Part shown: positions 34,348 through 39,433 of the stretch, piece after piece
Position numbering within the stretch: the first letter of the stretch is position 1
Layout of the letters: each line of letters begins with the position of its first letter
Source of the DNA: Thioalkalivibrio sp.
GTDB lineage: Bacteria > Pseudomonadota > Gammaproteobacteria > Ectothiorhodospirales > Ectothiorhodospiraceae
Assembly (NCBI GenBank): GCA_011389655.1
Contig: JAABTX010000021.1
Location: forward strand, 1 to 39,433
DNA: 39,433 bases
Reading direction: 5' to 3'
The notes under the pieces: model-generated
Told to the model about the DNA's origin: nothing
Seen by the model: only the letters and a program-made list of their open reading frames with translations
Databases searched by the model: none
Program-made: the position numbers and the translations under genes

Positions 34348-34365
34348 ACCCCCGCCGATCGGGGC
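34348..34365 (+). terminator. weak hairpin after argC
   Basis: CCCCG-CCGAT-CGGGG lies about 16 bp after the argC stop. Only CATTCTT follows, so terminator function is uncertain. Confidence 0.3.
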
Positions 34366-34369
34366 ATTC

Positions 34370-34398
34370 TTGACTCTTGCCGTGGGGCTTCATAGCGT
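34370..34398 (+). promoter_or_regulatory. candidate promoter for erpA
   Basis: TTGACT, 17-bp spacer, TAGCGT, ending 32 bp before the erpA ATG. The -35 is strong and the -10 poor. Confidence 0.4.
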
Positions 34399-34430
34399 AT
34401 GCCCTCGATGTACACCAGAGAGATTGGATC

Positions 34431-34805
34431 ATGGCCGAAACGATGACTGCAGCTTCCGATGCCGACATGGAGATGCCGAGCCCGCTGATCTTCACCGACG
34501 CGGCCGCGACCAAGGTGAAGAGCCTGATCGAAGAGGAGAACAATGACGACCTGAAGCTCCGGGTCTTCGTCAGCGGCGGCGGCTGCTCCGGGTTCCAGTA
34601 CGGATTCACCTTCGACGAGACCGTCGGAGAAGGGGATACCGTGGTCGAGAATGGCGGCGTGACGCTGCTGATCGACCCGATGAGTTTCCAGTACCTGGCC
34701 GGCGCCGAGATCGATTACAGCGAGGGCCTCGAGGGTGCCCAGTTCGTGATCCGCAATCCGAATGCGACCACGACCTGCGGCTGCGGGTCCAGCTTCTCGA
34801 CCTGA
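34431..34805 (+). CDS. erpA: A-type iron-sulfur cluster insertion protein ErpA
   Basis: 124 aa HesB/IscA/ErpA family carrier. The three conserved cysteines are C52 ([12 protein letters not shown]) and C116 and C118 ([10 protein letters not shown]). ErpA delivers clusters to isoprenoid and respiratory enzymes. The ATG at 34431 is preceded by a purine-rich AGAGAGA. The position after argC and before anmK is shared with Pseudomonas. Confidence 0.95.
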   Translation: MAETMTAASDADMEMPSPLIFTDAAATKVKSLIEEENNDDLKLRVFVSGGGCSGFQYGFTFDETVGEGDTVVENGGVTLLIDPMSFQYLAGAEIDYSEGLEGAQFVIRNPNATTTCGCGSSFST

Positions 34806-34829
34806 TCGCGGGCTCGCGCGGGCTCCAGA

Positions 34830-35040
34830 GGGGGGCTTTACCCCCACCTCAACCCTCCTCCGCGAGCGGGGGCGTAGGCTTTCATGGCAGGATCTGGCGC
34901 AGGACTGAGATCGTTGCCGTGAAAGCCCTCTCCACTCTCGGCGCGAGCCGCCCGGCGGGTCCCTTACTCACCTGAACTCGCTTGCGCCGCATTAGGCGAG
35001 CCTCATGCAGGGCAAGGCGGCGGCAAGCCGCCGCACTCCA
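34830..35040. repeat. 264-bp erpA-anmK gap: hairpins and dispersed repeats
   Basis: Contains GGGGG-CTTTA-CCCCC-type pairing near 34831-34845; a CTCCGCGAGCGGGGG palindrome (34858-34872); a 13-bp imperfect dyad with one mismatch (34877-34889 with 34915-34927); and the 47-bp dispersed element at 34994-35040 shared with 18699-18745. No gene is seen. The first hairpin may end erpA transcription. Confidence 0.7.
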
Positions 35041-35069
35041 CAGGCGGCGCCAACAGCCGGGCGCGAGGC

Positions 35070-36203
35070 TCAGCCTTTTGGCAGCGCCCCCGGAATCACG
35101 CACCCGAGGATGCGGGGGCCGGCCGCCCCGGTTACCTCCGCCATGTTCCCGGCGCGATTCGCGAGGGTCTGCCGGGCCAGCCAGGCGAAGGCGGCCGCCT
35201 CGACCTGCTCGGCCGGTAGCCCCAGCGTTCCCGTCTCTGCGACAGGCACGTCGCCCAGCCGTTCGCGCAGGCGGCGCATCAGCTCGAGGTTATGCACACC
35301 CCCCCCGCAGACCAGCACCTCGCAGGGTTCTCCGGCGGGCCGCCCGTGGAGCACGGCGTCGGCGATGATACTCGCGGTGAACTCGGTGAGCGTGGCCTGC
35401 ACATCGACATCCTGTCCGATGTCGCCGATCGTGGCGAGGCGGTCCTCGAGCCAACCGAGCGAGAAGTATTCAGGACCGGTGGTCTTCGGCGGTTCCAGGG
35501 CGAGGAACGGATCGGCGCGCAGGGTGTCCAGTAGCCCGTAACGCACCGTGCCCCGGGCCGCCCATTCTCCGTTGGCATCGAACGGCCGCCCCGTCAGTTC
35601 GCGGATCCACGCGTCCATCAATGTGTTCCCCGGCCCACAGTCGTATCCGGAAACCGGCTGACCGGGCCTGAGCCAGGTGATGTTGCTGATTCCGCCGATG
35701 TTGACCACGGCCCGGCTGACGTCCGGGTGGGCGAAGCACGCGGCGTGCAGTGCGCATGCCAGCGGGGCCCCCTCGCCCCCGGCCGCGATGTCGCGCTGGC
35801 GAAACAGGGCGACGGTGTCGATGCCGGTGCGCTCGGCGATGCGGAAGGGATCGCCGATCTGCCAGCTGAACGCGGGGAAGGCGACGGGGCCGTGATAGAG
35901 CGTCTGGCCATGGCTGCCGATGGCGCGCACGGCATCGGGCGCCAGCCCCGCCTGATCCAGCAGCCCGAGGGCTGCATCCGCGAAGACCTCGCCGACCGAT
36001 GCGTCCAGCTGTCCCAGGTCCTGAAGCCGGGCCTGCTCGGCCACGATGATCTCTGCCAGCCGTTCCGCAATGGCGGCGGGATAGGGGTGCCGGCGATGCG
36101 CGATGACCTCCCAGCCGAGCGGACCCCCCGGCCAGGCCAGCACCGCCTCGACGCCGTCCCTGCTGGTGCCGGAGATCAGCCCCAGGTAGATCTCCGCGGG
36201 CAC
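35070..36203 (-). CDS. anmK: anhydro-N-acetylmuramic acid kinase
   Basis: 377 aa. AnmK cleaves and phosphorylates 1,6-anhydroMurNAc from cell-wall turnover, giving MurNAc-6-phosphate. It has LGLISGTSRDGVEAVL, SHGQTLYHGP, VVNIGGISNITWL, YDCGPGNTLMDAW and LVCGGGVHNLELM. In the first motif most relatives have Asp where this has Glu (DGVE). The start is GTG at 36203, sharing one base with the TAG of the M23 gene, so the two are translationally coupled. Confidence 0.94.
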   Translation of the reverse strand: MPAEIYLGLISGTSRDGVEAVLAWPGGPLGWEVIAHRRHPYPAAIAERLAEIIVAEQARLQDLGQLDASVGEVFADAALGLLDQAGLAPDAVRAIGSHGQTLYHGPVAFPAFSWQIGDPFRIAERTGIDTVALFRQRDIAAGGEGAPLACALHAACFAHPDVSRAVVNIGGISNITWLRPGQPVSGYDCGPGNTLMDAWIRELTGRPFDANGEWAARGTVRYGLLDTLRADPFLALEPPKTTGPEYFSLGWLEDRLATIGDIGQDVDVQATLTEFTASIIADAVLHGRPAGEPCEVLVCGGGVHNLELMRRLRERLGDVPVAETGTLGLPAEQVEAAAFAWLARQTLANRAGNMAEVTGAAGPRILGCVIPGALPKG

Positions 36204-37750
36204 TAGCGGGGATCCGCGCCGGTGGCGCCCTCCGCCAGCTGGGTATCCCGTATGACCTCGATGGTCGCGAGCAGCGGCGCGGTCTCCCTGCGGAAGGCCT
36301 CCATCTGCGCGTCCGGCAGCGATTCCGCCCGAGGGATGTCGACCGTGATCGGATTCGCCGGCTTGCCGCGCACGTGGAATTCGTAGTGCAGATGGGGGCC
36401 AGTGGCCGTGCCCGTCATGCCGATGTGGCCGATGATCTCTCCCTGACTCACGCGCGAGCCCACGGACTGGCCTCGGCGGTAGCTGTTGAGGTGCGCGTAC
36501 AGGGTTCTGTAGTTGTTGCCGTGATCGATGATAACGGTCTTGCCGTAACCGCCACGGGTACCGCGATGGACGATCCGGCCGTTGCCGGCCGCCCGGATCG
36601 GTGTGCCGGTGGGAGCCGCGTAATCAACCCCCTGGTGCTGGCGCGTGTAGCCCAGGATCGGATGCTTGCGTGGACCGAAGTGCGAGCTGATCCGGCCCAC
36701 GTCCACGGGCGTCCGGAGGAAGGCCTGGCGCATGCTCTTCCCGTCCGGCGCGTAGTAATCGGCCTTTTCTCCTTCCGGCGCGAAGCGCAGTGCCTGGAGG
36801 ATGCGCCCGCGGTTGTGGAATTCGGCCGCGAGCACCGGCCCGTCGCGGAGGTGTTTGCCGTCCTTCAGGATGCGGTCGTAGATGACGATCATCCGGTCGC
36901 CGTCCCGGGTGTCCCAGGCGAAGTCGATGTCCCAGCCGAAGATCTCGGCGATCTGGATCAGCGTCGCGTCCGAGAGACCCGCGCGCGAGCCATCGATGAA
37001 CAGCGAGTGCTGGATCTCGGCGTGCACCACGCGGCGTTGTGTCTCCAGCTGGTGTTCCTGCCGCTCGGCAACGTACTCGCCCGTCGCCGGATCGCGCGTG
37101 ACCTTCAGATAGTGTTCGCCGCCCCGGGGTTCGTAGATCAACTCTTCCAGTTGCCCGTCGCGGGTGCCTGCATGCATGCGCTCGCCCGGATAGATCTGCT
37201 GCAGGTCCGGGGCCTGGTCCCCGAGCGCGAGGATCTCCTGCAGCTGGCCGGAGATCTCCAGCTGGCTGAAGATGCGCGACAGGCTATCGCCGGAGACCAC
37301 TTCGTGCTCTGCCCAGTCGAGACCTTCATCGCGCCCGCGGTCGTTCGAGCCGGTGAGCGGCAGCCCTTCCCCCGCCAGCGGGGAGTCTTCCCGCAGCATC
37401 GTCGCCGCCGTGTCCGACAGGCGATGCCCGTCCCCCTGCACGGCGGGGATATCCGCGGCCGCGACCTGCAGCAATGCCTCCGGTGGGCGATTGGCGGCCG
37501 TCAGCCCGTTCCCGAGGCCCCTGATCTCGATGCTGGTTCGCTCGCTGGCCGGGTGGGCGGTATCATCTGCCGGCGCCACCGAGGCGGCGGGGCCCGCGGA
37601 CTCCGGCTGCTCCATGTAGGCCGCGAACCCCAGACCTAGCGCGCTGAACAGGAGAATGGCGATCAGCAGCGGCCAGCGTCTGGGGCGCGGTTCCTTGAAG
37701 CTCAAGTGCGTGGCACTCGTTTCCAGGAAGATACGGCGTTCTCTTTGCAC
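36203..37750 (-). CDS. M23-family peptidoglycan endopeptidase (MepM-like)
   Basis: 515 aa. One N-terminal membrane helix (about 26-45), a low-complexity linker, an OapA/LysM-like domain (about 149-192, HEVVSGDSLSRIFSQL), a middle domain, then the LytM zinc peptidase with all ligands: H372 and D376 in HQGVDYAAPTG, and H454 and H456 in GPHLHYEFHV. It should cut peptide cross-links during wall growth. I chose the GTG at 37750 because GGGGGAGGA lies seven bases upstream; the frame runs to 37837. It is followed by anmK, pairing wall cleavage with recycling. Confidence 0.92.
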   Translation of the reverse strand: MQRERRIFLETSATHLSFKEPRPRRWPLLIAILLFSALGLGFAAYMEQPESAGPAASVAPADDTAHPASERTSIEIRGLGNGLTAANRPPEALLQVAAADIPAVQGDGHRLSDTAATMLREDSPLAGEGLPLTGSNDRGRDEGLDWAEHEVVSGDSLSRIFSQLEISGQLQEILALGDQAPDLQQIYPGERMHAGTRDGQLEELIYEPRGGEHYLKVTRDPATGEYVAERQEHQLETQRRVVHAEIQHSLFIDGSRAGLSDATLIQIAEIFGWDIDFAWDTRDGDRMIVIYDRILKDGKHLRDGPVLAAEFHNRGRILQALRFAPEGEKADYYAPDGKSMRQAFLRTPVDVGRISSHFGPRKHPILGYTRQHQGVDYAAPTGTPIRAAGNGRIVHRGTRGGYGKTVIIDHGNNYRTLYAHLNSYRRGQSVGSRVSQGEIIGHIGMTGTATGPHLHYEFHVRGKPANPITVDIPRAESLPDAQMEAFRRETAPLLATIEVIRDTQLAEGATGADPR

Positions 37751-37890
37751 GGCGGGTCCTCCCCCTCGGACACGGCCTGGGCGTTCAATACGTGGAAAGG
37801 CGCAGCGAAAGGCGCAGCCAACCCACATCGACAGCATGGTTTATGCGGCCGACATTTTCAATGATATCAGGTTTCTAACGGGATTATCGA

Positions 37891-39090
37891 ATGGAACTGG
37901 AAGAACAGCTGGCGATCCTTCGCCGTGGCGTCGACGAGATCCTGCTCGAGGATGAGCTGAGAGAGCGGCTGCGGGAGGGCCGCCCGATGCGGATCAAGGC
38001 GGGTTTCGACCCTACCGCGCCGGATCTGCATCTTGGTCACACGGTCCTCCTGAACAAGATGAGGCAGTTCCAGGACCTGGGGCACCACGTGATCTTCATC
38101 ATCGGGGACTTCACCGGACGCATCGGGGACCCGACTGGCAAGACCGTCACCCGTCCGCCGCTGACCGAGGAAGACATCCAGACCAACGCCGCGACCTACC
38201 GCGAACAGGTGTTCCGGATCCTGGATCCCAAGGCGACCGAGGTGGTGTTCAATTCCAGCTGGACCGACGAGCTCGGCGCGGCCGGGATGGTGCAGCTTGC
38301 CGCCCGGCACACGGTCGCGCGGATGCTGGAGCGCGAGGATTTCAGCAAGCGCTACAGCAGTCGTCAGCCGATCGCGATTCACGAGTTCCTCTACCCCCTG
38401 ATCCAGGGCCACGATTCGGTAGTGCTGAAGTCGGATGTCGAGTTGGGTGGAACCGACCAGAAGTTCAACCTGCTGGTGGGCCGGGAACTGCAGAAGCAGT
38501 ATGGGCAGCCTCCGCAGGTCATCCTGACGATGCCCATCCTGGAGGGTCTCGACGGGGTCCAGAAGATGAGCAAGTCGCTCGGCAACTACATCGGTGTGCA
38601 GGACGCGCCGGACGACATGTTCGGCAAGGTGATGTCTATCTCCGACGAACTGATGTGGCGTTACTACGAGCTGCTGAGCTGGCGCCCCCTGGCCGATATC
38701 GCGGGCCTGCGGGCGCTTGCGGAATCGGGGAAGCGCAATCCCCGCGACATCAAGTTCGAGCTTGCTGAGGAGCTCGTGTCCCGGTTCCATGGTGCCGGGG
38801 CCGGCGACCGGGCGCGGGAGAACTTCGTCGCGCGCTTTCAGCGCCATCAGCTTCCCGACGACCTTCCCGAGGTGACGGTGCGCGCCTCGGCGGACGGGTT
38901 GCCGCTGCCCAACCTGCTGAAAGAGGCCGGGCTGGTGGGCTCCACCAGCGAGGCCCGCAGCATGCTCCGCCAGGGGGCGGTCCGGCTCGACGGCGAGCGG
39001 GTGGAGGATGTCGAGCTGCGCATCGCGGCGGGGTCCCGGCACGTGGTCCAGGTCGGCAAGCGGCGGGTCGCGCGCGTCGTCGTGGCCTGA
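37891..39090 (+). CDS. tyrS: tyrosyl-tRNA synthetase
   Basis: 399 aa class I synthetase. It has HLGH (47-50, HIGH variant) and KMSKS (225-229), [11 protein letters not shown], and a C-terminal S4 RNA-binding domain ([20 protein letters not shown]). Length and KMSKS mark it as the TyrRS form common in Pseudomonas and relatives rather than the E. coli form with KFGKT. The ATG at 37891 has a modest GGGA site. It is divergent from the M23 gene and upstream of a putative rRNA promoter, as in Pseudomonas. Confidence 0.96.
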   Translation: MELEEQLAILRRGVDEILLEDELRERLREGRPMRIKAGFDPTAPDLHLGHTVLLNKMRQFQDLGHHVIFIIGDFTGRIGDPTGKTVTRPPLTEEDIQTNAATYREQVFRILDPKATEVVFNSSWTDELGAAGMVQLAARHTVARMLEREDFSKRYSSRQPIAIHEFLYPLIQGHDSVVLKSDVELGGTDQKFNLLVGRELQKQYGQPPQVILTMPILEGLDGVQKMSKSLGNYIGVQDAPDDMFGKVMSISDELMWRYYELLSWRPLADIAGLRALAESGKRNPRDIKFELAEELVSRFHGAGAGDRARENFVARFQRHQLPDDLPEVTVRASADGLPLPNLLKEAGLVGSTSEARSMLRQGAVRLDGERVEDVELRIAAGSRHVVQVGKRRVARVVVA

Positions 39091-39166
39091 CCGGGTTGCA
39101 CGGGGCGGCCGGGGATCCGGTCGGCGCCGGATCGCCGAGACGGCATGCCTCCCTCGGTGGGATTTT

Positions 39167-39255
39167 GTGGGAGCGGCTTCGTGGGAGCGGCTTCCAGCCG
39201 CGATGCAGCGCTGCCCCGAGTGCCCCGGGCCATCGCGGCCAGAGGCCGCTCCCAC
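39167..39255 (+). repeat. REP pair E downstream of tyrS
   Basis: A forward TTCCA arm and inverted CAGAG arm, both full length. The outer 14 bases of the forward arm (GTGGGAGCGGCTTC) are directly duplicated at 39167-39180, suggesting slippage or a nested insertion. Confidence 0.9.
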
Positions 39256-39336
39256 CGGCGGCCGGCCCCCTGGGAAAGATTCCCCGGCGCCGGATCGCAG
39301 AAAGGGCTGGCCTGCCAGGGTGTTTCAGGTCTTCGT

Positions 39337-39393
39337 GAAAATATTTCCCGCGGGCCTATTGACCCGCCGGTGCGGCGCCCTATAATGCGCGCT
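39337..39393 (+). promoter_or_regulatory. strong rRNA-type promoter at the right edge
   Basis: TTGACC (39359-39364), 16-bp spacer, TATAAT (39381-39386), then a GCGC discriminator. An A/T run (GAAAATATTT, 39337-39346) falls where an UP element would. The short spacer, GC discriminator and UP element are the combination known from rrn P1 promoters under ppGpp control. Expected start is about 39393. The transcribed gene lies outside; tyrS followed by an rRNA operon is known in Pseudomonas. Confidence 0.75.
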
Positions 39394-39433
39394 CTCCGAA
39401 CGGGGTTGTTTCCCGGCTGTGACCTGAAGCGGC

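Overview
The window is GC-rich bacterial chromosome from a gammaproteobacterium. Gene order and protein types (rppH-ptsP, pilMNOPQ, argC-erpA-anmK-M23-tyrS, a strict TatD, BolA, PilQ with AMIN domains) fit a chemolithotrophic or halophilic lineage near Ectothiorhodospiraceae/Thioalkalivibrio. That placement is inference; no rRNA gene is present to confirm it. I support 35 protein genes, almost all housekeeping. I find no prophage, transposase gene, CRISPR array or tRNA.

Layout. 1-4812 (minus): aroB, dgt, a DamX-like ATPase/SPOR protein, and the 5' part of dnaG, which leaves the window. 4959-6770 (plus): rpsU, yqeY, hemE. The macromolecular-synthesis order rpsU-yqeY-dnaG is therefore broken, and one inversion explains it. 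7099-10139 (minus): PBP1a and a small conserved gene. 10297-15285 (plus): the type IV pilus alignment operon pilMNOPQ, closed by a strong terminator, then aroK. 16443-18595: two tandem NTF2-like genes, a ketohexokinase-like sugar kinase and a 100-aa orphan. 18929-21622 (minus): a phosphodiesterase-superfamily enzyme behind bolA, and tatD. 21940-24570 (plus): pepN. 24699-29746 (minus): a TSUP permease, hemL, thiD-thiE and a HAD phosphatase. 29914-32732 (plus): rppH-ptsP. 33301-34805 (plus): argC and erpA. 35070-37750 (minus): an M23 endopeptidase and anmK. 37891-39090 (plus): tyrS. At the right edge is a promoter with the hallmarks of an rRNA promoter, so a ribosomal RNA operon probably starts just outside.

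The functional themes are cell envelope growth and recycling (PBP1a, DamX-like, M23, AnmK), tetrapyrrole synthesis (hemE, hemL), thiamine (thiD, thiE), shikimate (aroK, aroB), arginine (argC), Fe-S delivery (erpA, bolA) and the nitrogen PTS/RNA decay pair (ptsP, rppH).

The most distinctive content is between the genes. At least four unrelated families of dispersed palindromic repeats fill nearly every gap over 250 bp. The commonest is a REP family arranged in strictly asymmetric pairs: one arm has loop TTCCA, the other has loop CTCTG or a variant, and the two always point inward. Some arrays repeat with a 92-95 bp period. A second family forms two perfect 32-bp inverted repeats. These arrays also create many spurious open frames, which I excluded.
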